Source of the DNA: Paragyromitra xinjiangensis
Lineage: Eukaryota; Ascomycota; Pezizomycetes; Pezizales; Discinaceae
Assembly: GCA_038503065.1 (NCBI GenBank)
Contig: JBCAMK010000010.1
Location: 434,001-498,000, forward strand
DNA length: 64,000 nucleotides
Direction of reading: 5' to 3'
In this document: positions 34,690 through 47,180 of the stretch, piece after piece
Numbering within the stretch: the first letter of the stretch is position 1
Layout: each line of letters starts with the position of its first letter
Program-made: the position numbers and the translations under genes
The notes under the pieces: generated by a model
Database searches by the model: none
The model's input: the letters and a program-made list of their open reading frames with translations, nothing else
What the model was told of the DNA's origin: nothing

Positions 34690-37172
34690 TTGTAAATTAG
34701 TGGAGTATTACGCAGCTCGAGGGGTACAAGGAGATGGAAGAGGGGGGTGTGAGGAACAGGAGCCCTTCCATCGAAGGGAAGCGGTGCTACGTGTGTGTGT
34801 GGTATTTCTGAACTGGCCTGAGCTTGCATGAAGGTGCATACTAGTAGGTAGTGTATGCTCGTGATGTAATTGGTTATTCAATATTCCAGGGTTTCTAATG
34901 GGGGGGGTTGGGGCTCCAACAGGTGGGTAGCACCGCCACCGCGTTGGTGTTGTTCCTCATGATGCTCTGACGCCTCTGGGATGCGGAGCTTGTTCCACTG
35001 AGTGATGTAGCAGTTAACCCTAAACCTTGCTGCGGCGGGGTGTTGGCTTGCTATTCAGATCGCATCTGAATTTGGTCTTATTCTTAATCGGACGAGGCTC
35101 TATCTAGCAGGGTATTTAGCCCAGCACGTAGCCGTCAATTGCAATCAACCGCGTCAAAGCAACACCCTCGATGAAGGCCATCAGAAGTAGAGAGGAAGGG
35201 TTAGTAAAAGTAATCCATATTCTCGTCCAGTGATGGTTTAACACTATATTTTGATGCAAAAAAACACCCAAGAGATGTAGGTCCAGGCGATAATGTTTAC
35301 GTCAGCCTATGAGACGAAATACCTACTATTAGGCGAATTGTAGCACAAGGGCACCAACTCTCGGTTAGTATTTCTAGCATAATTAACTTTCTTCGGTACC
35401 GATATTCTCACTAGAATCGAAGTCTAAAAACTCTAATTATAATTAATTAGTCGTGTTCCACTTCATCGGCTGCGTGTGGCTTTTGGCTGTTGACGTTGAG
35501 AGCTGGCATTGCGTTTTGAACTTTCATTGTGGGCCTAGACAAACGTTACGGGAGTAACTTCCTAGTAGAGCTTCAAGCAATAGCCAAGCTTGCGGTTCAG
35601 TAAACCTCTTCTCCAAAGGCCATTTATTTAAAGGAAGCATCATTAAGACTGGAATATTCACACCGCTGACCACTTCTTCCTGTGTATTGAGATGGAGAAA
35701 AGCCTTTATGACAAGAACAAGGCTTTCCTCGGTAACCCCCTATTGGGCTTAGGGTTACGAGGAGGTATTTAATGTGTAAGGTATATTGTCAGCCTTTTCG
35801 TCGCGGGGGGAGCTATTAATGAGTGGGAACTTTTAGAATCATGGAATATCACGCGCCAATATGAACGAGTTTGGTGTTGTAAATGGGCTTCCTAATCGGG
35901 TATCATCGGTATACTCTAGCGGAGGCTCTAGGGGAGGACATCGGGGTTCCGGAAGTGAAGAGTTTTCACGAGGCCGAAGTCTATATATTGGGCCTGTACT
36001 GCAGTCGAGTAGAATCAATTAAGTCACAATCTCTATATTCAACATCTAGGTTCGCCAAGATGTATCTTGGCTTAATTTCTCGGATAGTTAGTGTCTTCCA
36101 CCTATAATAATGGGTGGTAACGGCTAGCGCCAACCTAGTAGATTCTTGAGCCTGGCGAGAGTTTGGGGTTACCCGGGCAAATACCGTACCTCGTGAAGAA
36201 AGGGCTTGTTTGGCCTGAACAGGATCAAAACACTTAAACAAAAGATGCACACACCTACTAAACGAGTGGGTAGCTTAACACCTTTTGGTACCTCGAAGTG
36301 GCTTCGCGGTGTTTGTAAAGTCTATTTGGGGCTGTCTCACCGGGCATGCTTGTGAGATAATACAGCAACTAGATAAATTTTACTTAAGTGATGCTCCATA
36401 ATTCTACTCATACCTTGCTTGTTTCGCTTGCATAACTGCATGTGCTTCTAAGATGGATAGGGTCTTTCAAATATGGAATGTGAGGATTTTTTTGGAATCG
36501 AAAGATAGTGATCTCGTTATTCCGTTAACAGAGGAAAAACAAGTGTACTTCAATCTGTTAAATCAAACATAAATACTAGTACTAATTTAGATTAGAAGCG
36601 ATCAGTGGAAAAAAAAATCCCCCTATAAATGAAACACAAAACAAGCCGAGGTATTTGTCAATACACCGTTTCCCCGGGATAATAAAAAGAAATATACGAG
36701 GCTGGCGGACTCAATCCTAACTGAAGCCACAGCTTGTTGCAATTGCTTGAGACAACCACGAAATAAAATAGAAGGATGCACATTAATAATTAAGAATCTA
36801 ACATTTTATGCCTGTTCTTACTATTCGCCCATATGTATTCTATACCTAATTGGATAGCACCCCGCGATTGGCATAAATGATTGACCCCAGATAATTATCC
36901 CATCTAAGAAGCGTTCTGAGAAGGGGTTTTTTTCTAGCTACGGTTAGGTATAAACAAAGCCAGACATGGGAGGAGGAGAAGGGGTAGACGCGAATTATGA
37001 GCGCAAGATAAATAACGCGAAACGGGCGCGAAGAAGGGAAGCAAGTCTCAGTAAGTATAAATTGGGGATTTTGGGTGAACTATTTGGCAGTAGAGGTAAG
37101 TCATTTTTAAGGAAGAGAAAGAATGGATTTGCATAGGGGTACTTACTAATAGCTTTAAGTTTTAATCTGCAT
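34690..37172. other. Spacer between kinase-ankyrin genes B and C
   Basis: About 2.5 kb, locally AT-rich, with no gene I can support. Small frames at 35883-36250 on both strands have no recognisable motif. It may be decayed repeat DNA. Confidence 0.4.
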
Positions 37173-40100
37173 CTAGGTGCGTCTTGAGGACCTAGTGAGA
37201 TTTTGAAAACCTCTCCTCCCCGGGGCTAGCCATGACGGGACATCTCGCGCTCCGGCGTCGATAAGCATTTTCTGGATTTCGGTATGTTTGGACTGAATCG
37301 CCACTTGCAATGCTGTTCGACCTCCAGCGTAGCGTGATTCGGCATTGACGTGAGCTTTGTTTTCTAAGAGCAGTTGCACAAGGCTCCTGCTATTATGCTC
37401 GACCGCCAGCTGCAACGCTGGCGGACCATTCCTGAATGATTTGGCATTAACGTCGGCCTTGCTGTCTAAGAGAAGTTTTGCCATGTCGATATTCCGGCAC
37501 TGAGCTGCTACTTGTAATAAGGTTCGACTTGACTTTTTGTCGACTTTGGGGTTGACGTTAGCTCCATTGGCTATGAGTAAACGCGCTATTTCGGTATCCC
37601 CGCGCACAACTGCTATCCGCAGTGCCGTCGTACCCCCACGACCCTGATAACTGTCTGCCACACCTTCAACACTAGCCTTATTTTCTAAGAGTAGCTTTAT
37701 CAGATCGATATGTCCACCTTCGGCTGCTGCTTGCAATGGTGTTTTTCCTTCTTTTGAAGTGGTATTGACATCGAACTTGTGTTCCAAGAGGAGATTCACT
37801 ATGTCGATATACCCGTGCCTAGCTGCCACCTGTAATGCTTCTTGGCTTGACCCCACCCCACCTTTTAGTATCAACTCGGCACGGTCACCCTGCCCGTGCC
37901 CTACTACCGTTCTTGATGGTTCTCGACCTAGCTTGGCCTCGTTTTCTAGGAGTAGCTTCACTAAATCGATATTTCCGCCCTCAACCGCCGTTTCTAATGA
38001 TTCTCGACCCGGCTTGGCCTCGTTTTCTAGAAGCAGCTTCACTAAATTGATATGTCCGCCCTCAAACGCTATTTGTAATGCTGTCCGACGAAACCCAGAA
38101 ACTGTAGCATTGACGTCAACTTTATTGTCTATCAATAACTTCACTATTTCGGTATCTCCTCTCCCAACTGCTGTTTGAAGCGCTGTCGGACCCGTCCACA
38201 TGGGTTGATAGGGATTGGTGCCAGCCTTTTTCGCTAGAAGCAACCGCACTATGTCGATATGGCCACTCTCAGCTGCTACTTGTAATGCTGTCGGACCCAT
38301 CAAGGGGATCATGGCCCTCCTCTCTAAAAGCAACTGCACTATGTCGGTATAACCACCCTTGATCGCCACCCACAATGGTGTATTTTTTCCGCTCGTGCTG
38401 GTATTGACCAGGGCCCTGTTTTCCGAGAGGAGATTCACTATGTTGGTATGTCCGCGCCCGACTGCCGTTAGCAATGCTGTTCGGCCGTCATCTATGCAGG
38501 CTCTAGCATTGACATCGGCTCCATTGCGTAAGAGTAGCTTTATCATGTCAATGTGCCCTCCCCCAGCAGCCGCCTGCAGCGCTGTCCGGCCTCCCTTGCC
38601 ACCTGGCATGGCATTAATGTCAGCACCCTTGCCTAGGAGAAATATCACCATATCGATATGTCCACGCTCAGCCGCCACTTGCAATGCTGTCCGACCATTA
38701 TCTGCTGATGGCTCATAATTTACCTCGACTCCGTTGTCTAGGAGGAGCTCCGCTATGTCGATATGCCCACCCTCGGCTGCTGCTTGTAGTGCTGTTCGGC
38801 CATTTTTTATGCCTGCCTTGGCATTGATGTCGGCTCCTTTGCTCAGGAGCAATTTCACCATATCGATATGCCCGCACCCGGCCGCCGCTTGCAGTGCTGT
38901 TCGGCCCCCATACCGGCCTGCATCGGCGTCGATGTTGGCTCCTTTGCGTAGGAGTAGTTTCACCATTTCGATATGCCCACACTCAGCTGCTACTTGCAGT
39001 GTTGTCCGTCCTCCATGTAAGTCCCTCATGGTATCGACCTCAACTTTGTTAGCCAAGAGCAGTTTAGCTACAGCGATATGCCCACCCCGCGCGGCTGCCA
39101 TTAGAGCTGTTTGGTTGCCTGGTTCGGGATCGGTATCGATCGCTTTGCCCAAAAGCAATTTCACTACGTGGACATGGCCATTTCCGGCCGCCGCTTGTAA
39201 CGCTGTCTGACCGCGGTCGCCTGGTTTGGCACTAACATCGGCTCGGTGGTCTAAGAGTAGTCTCGCTACATTTATATGCCCGTGTTCAGCCGCCGCTTGC
39301 AGTGCTATTCGACCTCTCTCTTCGCCCGCAGCGGCATTGACATCGGCCCCGTTGTCCAAAAGCATTCTAATTACATGAATATGTCCACCCTCGGCCGCCG
39401 ATTGTAGTGCCGTCCGACCTTCATACCGGCCTGCATTGGCGTTGACGTCGGCTCCGTTATCCAAGAGTTGTTTCACCACGTTAGTATGCCCACCTCCAGC
39501 AGCAGCTTGCAGCGCCGTCTGACCCCGCTCATCGCCTGCGGGGGTGTTGATTTCAGCCTTGTTTCTCAAGAGCAAATCTACTACGTCAATATGCCCGCCC
39601 TTAGCCGCCGCTTGCAACGCTGTTTGACACCCCTCGCCGCCTGCTGTGGTATTGACATTGGCCTTACCGTCCAAGAGAAGTTCGACTATATCGATATGCC
39701 CTCGCCCAGCTGCCACTTGCAACGCTAAACCAAATTTGGCCCCACTTCGTAGGAGCAGCTTCGCCATTTCGGTATCCCTACTCTCAGCTGCCACTTGCAA
39801 CGCTGTTCGGGTTGGCCGAACCCCAATATCTAGAAGCAATCTCACTATGTCGACATGCCCGCGCTCGATAGTTCGTTGCAATGCTTCCCGAATCTCCTTC
39901 TCGTTTATCGTGGCACTAAAATTGGCCCTTCTACCCAAGAGTAGTTTGACCACGTTGATATGTCCTCGCTCAGCTGCAGTTTGTAATGCACCCTGGCCTG
40001 GTCTAGCCCCATTTCCTAAGAGCAGTTTCGTCATTTGGGCTTCCCCGCACTCAGTCGCTGTTTTTAACATTGCTTGGCCCAGTTTGTTGCTTGCTTCAAC

Positions 40101-41995
40101 ATCGACGTTGATCTTCTTTACTAACAGCAATCTCACCAAGTTGGCGTGACCAGCTCTGACAGCCCACTGCACCGTTTTTTGGCAGTCGATGCTAGTGTTA
40201 ACATCAATATTGTCACCCAGCAATAACTTCACTGTATCATAGTGTCCTTCTTCAGTTGCCCACTGTAGTACTGTTCGATCATCGACGCGAGCATTGACGT
40301 TTACGTTGTTTGCGAGAAGTAGTTCTGTCATATCGAGCCGTCCAGCTTCGACCGCTTGCCGGAGGAGACTTCCCTTGGCCAGGTCATCTATCGACTCGCC
40401 TCTCGGGGACTTCAAAAGAAATGTGACGGTAGAATTATATCCATTTGATACCGCTCGCTGTAGCAGATCTACGAAGCCGCTCTTCACCGAAGACAAAAAT
40501 TGCATGACATCTACTCTGTTCGATTGTTTCAATAACATAAACCGTTCTCGACTCCCAAGGTCCAGTCTGGCTCCTAGACACGAAAATTCGTGCTTCAAAT
40601 TCTCGTACCAATTTTCGGTAGAATCGCTGTCACTTGCTAACCATAGGTTTTGCAGAGCGCCCGCAGCGGTCGGCCGACCTTCAGGGTTTGCAACTAGCAG
40701 GGATTTGAGAAAATCTATTGCTTCTGCGCTGGCTTGGGAGTTTTGTAGGATCTCGGTTGGGAAATCAATGGCGTCGTGGCAATACTGGTAAAGGGACTCT
40801 ATGTCGGTTATTGGCTCAGACACTGTTAAACCTGATTCCATCATCTCTGAAGCAACTCGGGACTCGAGGAATGGCGTTTGCAAGGTCAAGATTTCGTGTA
40901 CTAGACAACCTATCGACCACATATCCAATGCGTGAGTGAGCTCTGCTTTGAACCTTCGAGGGAGTATTCCGAGCAGTTCGGGAGCAAGGTAGCCTGGGGT
41001 TCCAGTCCTGGTCCGTAAGGCGGTGTTTTTGGTCCGTTTCGACATTCCAAAATCGGTGATTTTGACCCAAATAGGAGCAGGGAAAGCGATGAGGACATTC
41101 TATATACAAGTTATGTCAGTTTAACGTTATCGATCATAAAAAAATCCCCTCCCGAACGAGTCCCCTAATCACCAACCCCGAGGTCTCAACATGTCCAAAA
41201 TGTATCGCTCAGTCAACCCCGCACTAAGGCAAAGCGGACAAGTTTCTGGCGAACCATCCTATATTGTATGGACACCATGAGACATCGGGACTCGAGGATG
41301 AACGGAACTAGTCTAGCAGAGAAAAGAAAGCATATTCCGGGGGTCAAACCTGCGGTTTCAGGTCGCGATGGCAGATCCCTTTCTCGTGTAGGACCTTGAG
41401 ACCTTCCAGAATCTGTCTCGTGATCATTTTGGCATCTTTTTTTGCCGCAGGGTTTTTGATATATTCGCCTAAATCCCCGTATTCGATGTACTCCATTGCG
41501 ATGAAGATATAATCTTTATTATCGTACCAACCATAAAACTCCACAAACAGATGGTCATACTGAAGGTGTTGTTAGCAAAATGCTATGCAGTGTATACCTA
41601 CTGTGAGAACAATCACCATGGCGATACTGCCGTGACACCATACTGATGCGGCCTGAACTCCACGGGAGTTGATTCCCACAGTAGATAGTCTAGAAATGCT
41701 CTGGGATACTTGCATCTTTCAATTTAGACAGAGCTAATAGCTCCTGCAAGAAACCTGCCCCTGGCAGGATATCTCGTGATAGCTTTTTGACTGCCCTTAG
41801 CTTCCCTCTTCCCTCTTCCCTCTCAAGCCAAACACTTCCAAACGCCCCACAACCAATCTTTTTCTCCTGCCTCCATGTCGAGATTGTCTGCCGCCTTGCC
41901 GCAAACTCTCATTTATACGTCGCCTGCACCACGCATTCCTCACCAAATTCCGTCTCCACTTTGTAGCTGTCGAGTTTCGAGGCTAGGACTGCCAT
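37173..41995 (-). pseudogene. Kinase-ankyrin gene C, largest copy, with in-frame TGA in exon 1
   Basis: Exons 41995-41714, 41559-41350 and 41099-37173 keep frame and would encode 1472 residues. Codon 29 is TGA (41909-41911), at the site where paralogues A, D and E have Trp in TTYEW/TTYQW. Intron 1 (154 nt) fits a GC donor (GAT|GCAAGT); intron 2 is 250 nt. Downstream of the stop the frame is otherwise clean: IGCGAFGSV, AVKK, HRDLKPQN, DFGMSK and GYLAPELL are followed by the FL-S linker and about 30 ankyrin repeats, diverse rather than homogenised. The C-terminus is TALQVAIQSKHTEIQKMLIDAG. A single nonsense change in an otherwise intact ~4.8-kb gene points to very recent loss, a sequencing error, or use of an unrecognised downstream start. 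No in-frame Met follows before the glycine loop. Confidence 0.75.
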
Positions 41996-42281
41996 GGATC
42001 GCTGTTGACTGGGTTCAAACTACAGTGGTGGTTTGTGCTAGAGTTATTGCTCAAGGCGAGAGGGGACAAGAGGGGACAGGCTCAGCCTCACATCGCGGTC
42101 TAAGCATTGAGAAACGCCTGTACGCCAATTGCAAGGTATGGTCAACTTCGCCCCTCGCGTACTATAAACCTCTAATGTCATAGTATTTTAAATTCTAGCG
42201 GTCACCTATAACATTCACTCTAAGCGCATCCAAAGTCAGCCAGTCAGATTGCTGTTCCATTTAATAGTCCTCCATAGTTGC

Positions 42282-42815
42282 TACATGTATTATCCCTATA
42301 TAACCCAAAGATCTATCCGTTGCTACCAAGAATGAACGTCCACTAGGAGCGTTACACTAGAGCAGTCAGTAAATACATGTACATGCAGGAACAACAGTGG
42401 GTCTCATCAAAATAGGAATCGGGTTGCAAAAAACTCAACGTGATCAAGCGATTTTTAAAAAGATGTGGAAGATAGCTGGATGGACAAAAGTATATGTAGG
42501 CTTTTGGCCACTTGCGACTCCAAAAACTGTTAGCGCCTCGCTCACTCGGAAGATAATAAAGGGTTTTTAGGCGGCGAAGGGGCAGGTACATGTAGGTAGG
42601 TGAGCTCAGGCTCCCCGTAGGATGAATACCCATAAAAGGTCTATCCTGCTATAGTAGTATTTTCTTCTATAGTAAACTCATTATAAAAATAAAAAAAAGC
42701 TCAGGCTCCCGAGGCCCCCGCATCAGCTAGCATTTTCTGCCAAGAAATGAGGCACATGTGGTTGATTTAAAGTTAGGTGTGGGCACGAGACTTGTAGGGT
42801 ACAGTACTACATGTA
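42282..42815. repeat. Cluster of TACATGTA palindromes
   Basis: Four exact copies lie at 42282, 42374, 42587 and 42808, within 534 bp. The whole window holds 14 copies, all outside coding exons. Confidence 0.6.
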
Positions 42816-42885
42816 TACATATCCTCTTATATAAGAATATGAAATGGCTCTCTATAAACCCTGTTTCTACAATAATCTTGCCGGT

Positions 42886-43334
42886 CACTGGATACCTGCC
42901 TTCCCGTAAAAATTTAGAATAAAGTCTAGAGTAGTTCAGACAGGCGAAAACTAGAATTTAAACCTGAACTTCAGGTCTATCACTACCAACACCTCGTTTA
43001 GTGATTACTAATAAATGCTTTTTCACAGGAACATCGTGAAAATTAGCAAATGCCTTCTAGTATACAAAACCATAATGGCCTGTGAAAAAACCTAGCTTTT
43101 CCCGTTATTTGTGGAATTACGACCGTAGAGCTAGCCACAACTAGCCTCTCTTTTGGTGTGGTTTATGGTTGCCACGACATATCATTTCGCCTAGGATCTG
43201 AAGAGCTTCAGATATCTAGAAGGGGGGTGGGCCATGATTCTACATCATGAAGTTGTCAGATCAGTTGTCTAGGGTGTCTCAGCCCACTTTCCTACTCTGA
43301 AGTGGTTCAGATTTTTACGGGAAGGCATCCAGTG
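42886..43334. mobile_element. MITE-like foldback element 4 (449 bp)
   Basis: Inverted ends read CACTGGATRCCTTCCCGTAA-like: left 42886-42917 (with a 3-nt insertion), right about 43309-43334. The interior is non-coding. Its size nearly equals that of element 6 at 47180, and both interiors contain TTTTGGTGTGG/CCACACCAAAA-type motifs, so they may be one family. Confidence 0.55.
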
Positions 43335-44399
43335 TTTATAATTCTATCGAAGACTTATATTTAATCAATACTTGACTAAAACCCATGAAACCTGGTTAAA
43401 CAGCCGTGGGCTAGGCTTGTTAGTTGATTGACCCCCCCAAACTAGAGTTAAGCATGCGCAGAAGGTGACGGCAAGGTTATCTGCGCATTGTGATCGGTAT
43501 CCAGGCAATTTAGAATCAAAAAGAGGCAGACATGCAAAGGCTGAAACATCATCCTCTCTGTAGGCCCTCTAATTGGCGATGTCGGGCATAATGCTTGCTG
43601 CATTCGTCACGAAGCTGTATATATTGCAAATAACCAGCCATGAGCTAGCTATTGGCCTGTCAGAAGATGAGACGCTGGTGGGTATCTGAGCCTCAAAAGT
43701 GGGGATAAATGTAAAGTTAAATGGAAGCTCGTTTCACCCTATCTCTCTGATATTCACACAGATATCTTCTCTTGCACTTCGTTCCATTGGTACCTAATCT
43801 GGTTCTCCAGAAAGTCAAGGAACCCCAAACCATCAATTTATTATTCTATCACCAATTTCCGTGTTTAGCCTAAGGGAAGGGCCCGAGGGGGTTAGTGTTG
43901 TTTCCGCTACGTATACTAAGGTAGAGCTGATCCAGTGTACGTTTTATCATCAATACTTAGAGAGGGTACTAACTTAGGTAGAATACTTCCTAGAATGACT
44001 TTCCACACGCCGAAATTTGGTTTTTGTAGCGCGTTTGGTGGTGGTTCTGGTGGGATGCCTGGCCTTCCGGGTCCTAACCCAGGTAGTATATTCTCAGGTG
44101 AAGGGACGGCTGGGCATAAATGGCTCAAGACCTCAATTGCGTCAACATTAATGCAACATTTCCAAGGGGGTTATCTATATGGGAACGATGCATTCTCGTA
44201 TGAACCACTCGACTATCTCAACGGCACTCCCCTCATGTATAATACATTTCCAATCATGATAGGTTTATCACACAGTTTATCATTCTAATTCTACGGTTAT
44301 AGTGACGCATTCTTCGGGATAGCTGACAGCCCATCCGAGCGTACGAGTAAGCTCAAGTACAACCTCTCACGGCATGTCGGGCGACGATGGTTATTACTT

Positions 44400-46656
44400 A
44401 TGGATATCTACAAAGATCCCGAAAAGAGGAAAGAAGTGTTCGGGGCTCTTTCCCTTTCGCAAACCAGGTCGTTACACCTATTGATGGAGTGGTATACCGG
44501 CCAGTACGACGATCCGAGGTTCCCGAATGAAGCCTGGGGGATGCTCGCCAAGCTATATCCACTTGATGGGTTGAGCGCATACTTGAAGAAACTATCGTCT
44601 GATGAATGGTGCCACCGTTATCACGCAGTGCTTTTCAAACTATTCTTGCAGGAGATCGGGTCACTCAGAGAGAGTCAAGAACTTCAAATCCTGCGCTGTA
44701 GGGCCGCGGAAGCTGCAGCTTGTCAAAAATTCGGTTATTTGTACATTACCTTACAAGTAATCCCCACCTGTAGTAACCAGCCCGCTCAAACCCCCCAGGG
44801 TACGCTTAGACAACGAGTCACCGCTACGATCGAACCGTGTATATGGTTGAACCCTGGAGAGAGGAAGAAGGGGCTTCCATACTACATATGGGACACCGAG
44901 CATTCTACGACTCAGGTAGTACATAATTCGCATTTCGACCTGGATTACGTCGTTATCAGCCATACATGGGGGCGATGGAAGGTAGAGCCTGAGTCGCTAG
45001 CTAGAATCGATGGTGTTCCCTGGGGAGTTCCAGAGAATAAACGATTCGACGTCCATCAAATTCCGGCTATGTTGGGAAGACTTGGCAAGAAGCTTGGAAT
45101 CAGGTATGTATGGCTGGACCTTTTTTGCATACCGCAAGATGGGTGCTGGAAGGCGAAAGAAGAGATTTCGAGGCAGGCAGAAATCTTTTTTTCCGCAAGG
45201 CAGGCGGTCATCTGGTTCAATGATGTTAGTTCTGTTGATTTGAGGCAATTATGTACTATGTAGTGGAACCACATAAGAGAATGTATCGGAAGAGGAACAT
45301 AGTATCGGAAGGAAAACACCCGTAGAAGCGGGGTTAGAGATAAGATAGAGAATGATTGTCGGAACAAGATTGTATGGGGGGAAGAAGATCTGAGGGGTAT
45401 ATAAGCGGGATAGATCCCCAGTGTTTTCTGAATAAAAATCACTTTTTACAAGATTCACAAGTTCCTGGGCGGAATTGCAAACGGCTCTTCGCTGGCTAGC
45501 TCTTGATTTCCTATTACATTCCGGCGACTATGCACCCGAGTTCCTAGAGTTCCTGAAGGAACAGAGAGAGCGTCTTCCCAAATGCCTATCCACTGAGCTG
45601 TTAAACGGTTCTGCCCCCTGCGGCTGGTTCACCTCGCTCTGGACATTGCAGGAAGCGTGTCTACGGCCTGACATGTGGCTACTTAACGACAAATGGGAAC
45701 TTCTAACCATCGACAACAGCACCCCTGTGAGCTTGGATTGCATCGCAGCCCTCTCATCAGCATCTAAGCGCATGTGCAAAGAAACTAAACTAGCCTCAAT
45801 CGAAGGGCTCCGTAAAACACTTGAGTTGGTCAATATGCAGAAGATCCAAGAGCTTGATCCAGCTTCCATTCTTCAGCTCGCAAGCGGCCGCCACTGTCGG
45901 CGCAATCGTGGAGAAGCCATCATGTCGGTTCTAGGTGTCACTAAATGGTATAAAGAGAAGCTCGATAGAGGAGAAAATTACCAGGAGAATACCATCCTCG
46001 GAGAGTTCCCGTTTGATTTCTTGCAGGAGGTGCGGAAGAGATTTGGAGGCTTGTTTTTTGCTACACGCAGCGACACCTCCGACTACTTCAAAATTCTCAC
46101 ACCGGAAACGGGGAAGCTAGGACCGGTTGGCACGCTATTGCCGTTTAGCAGTTGCGGTACTAGCAATAAACGCAGCCATCCTTCTGCGTCAGCCATGCGC
46201 ATAGACAACCCCGCCGTCAAAACTTGGGAATTGAGACGTGACGGGAGCGTAAAGATGGGTGATGTCGGAATCGTTTTTTCTGCCTACGAGGAGAGCTATA
46301 GTTTTACGGACCTGAGCTCGCCAGGATCCCACGCGGATATCACCGCAAGGATATACTATCCCATCAGGAAGCTGTGTTGGGGCAAGGCTGCAGATGTTGG
46401 CGAGCTTACGATGGGACTCCAAGAGTGGATGCAGACCTGTTTTCCCGGAGAGGAGAAGCATGCTGTTATCGTTAGCCAGTATGAAGGACGGAAAATAGAG
46501 AATGATGGAAAGTTTGTAGAAGGGGGCGGAGATGGTTTTATCTTGAAGCGGGTTCTTAAGGGTCGCAGTGTTTGGGGGAAGATTGCCGATTTCATAGTGA
46601 TATCTTCGGAGGTCCCTTCACATATTAGGAAAAATGTATGGTGGACCATGTATTGA
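44400..46656 (+). pseudogene. HET-domain (heterokaryon incompatibility) protein gene, split by a solo LTR
   Basis: Two in-frame segments, 44400-45232 and 45465-46656, total 2025 nt (674 codons plus stop) once the 227-bp LTR and one 5-bp duplication are set aside. The ancestral frame joins as FNDVSS|WAELQ. HET motifs are present: YVVISHTWGRW (about residue 182), IRYVWLDLFCIPQD and, beyond the insertion, SLWTLQEACL. In fungi, HET domains trigger the cell-death reaction of non-self recognition. The first ~180 residues and the C-terminal ~300 are not a domain I recognise. The frame is open upstream to 44289, so the true start may be earlier, and a TAA at 44286 ends that extension. As it stands, translation would stop at 45261-45263, just inside the LTR, so the gene is probably non-functional. 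It lies opposite in strand to the flanking kinase-ankyrin genes. Confidence 0.85.
45233..45459. mobile_element. Solo LTR of a retrotransposon inside the HET gene
   Basis: A 227-bp sequence begins TGT and ends ACA and is flanked by perfect 5-bp direct repeats AGTTC (45228-45232 and 45460-45464). It contains a TATA-like box TATATAAG (45398) and a polyadenylation-like AATAAA (45431), in the order expected of an LTR in plus orientation. There is no internal coding region, so it is a solo LTR left by recombination. Removing it plus one repeat restores the HET reading frame exactly, which fixes its ends. Confidence 0.85.
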
Positions 46657-46935
46657 GGATGTACACTGCGGAATAGCGTATTTATGGCTTCCCTAATACG
46701 AACTGAACTGAGTTGACTGGTGAGCAGGGTTATCACTCTCCATTGAAGGAACTTTCTTTTCTTTTTCCTTTGTCAATTATTGTCTATATGAAAATATATA
46801 TATACCACTACCATAGCAGAATAACAATTGACGTATATATCTGCCTACTTGGAGACTAACTACATGTAGTCGCCTAGAAGAGCACAGTTTCCTCGGTAGC
46901 AAGTCTCAGCCTATTCATCAGTCTTCGGAAATCTT

Positions 46936-47180
46936 ACTAGCGAATTCATAAAGTATCAAGTGAGCCGAAATCCTAACCCATGCTGGGTGTGTAGGCCATC
47001 CACACCCCAAAAAATCTATGTTTCATTATTTGAGACGGCCAAGTGTTTATTTAACCTCTTATATTTAATTTGCAACTATTTTGAAGTTGTTTGGACCACA
47101 ATTGCTGAAGTTGTATCCATTGCTGCCCTTGGTGTGGGTTAGGGTTTTCGGCTCGCTTGATCTTAAATGAATTCGCTAGT
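46936..47180. mobile_element. MITE-like foldback element 5 (245 bp)
   Basis: Arms of about 50 bp (46936-46985 and 47131-47180) start ACTAGCGAATTCAT and remain alignable through GAGCCGAAA-CCTAACCCA with several mismatches and small indels. There is no coding capacity. The right end coincides with the left end of element 6. Confidence 0.6.

Larger units (their letters stand above)
41996..44399. other. Spacer between gene C and the HET gene
   Basis: About 2.4 kb. It contains a cluster of four TACATGTA palindromes (42282-42815) and a 449-bp foldback element (42886-43334). A plus-strand frame at 43935-44288 is in the same frame as the HET gene but separated from it by a TAA, and has no recognisable domain. 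Confidence 0.45.

Noticed and set aside
41909..41911. RIP (C-to-T in CpA context) as the cause of the TGA in gene C
   Set aside because: The inferred change G to A in TGG corresponds on the other strand to C followed by C, not the preferred CpA, so RIP is not indicated by this site.
43935..44288. Gly/Pro-rich plus-strand frame upstream of HET
   Set aside because: No domain, ends in TAA; kept only as a possible former N-terminus, not as a gene.
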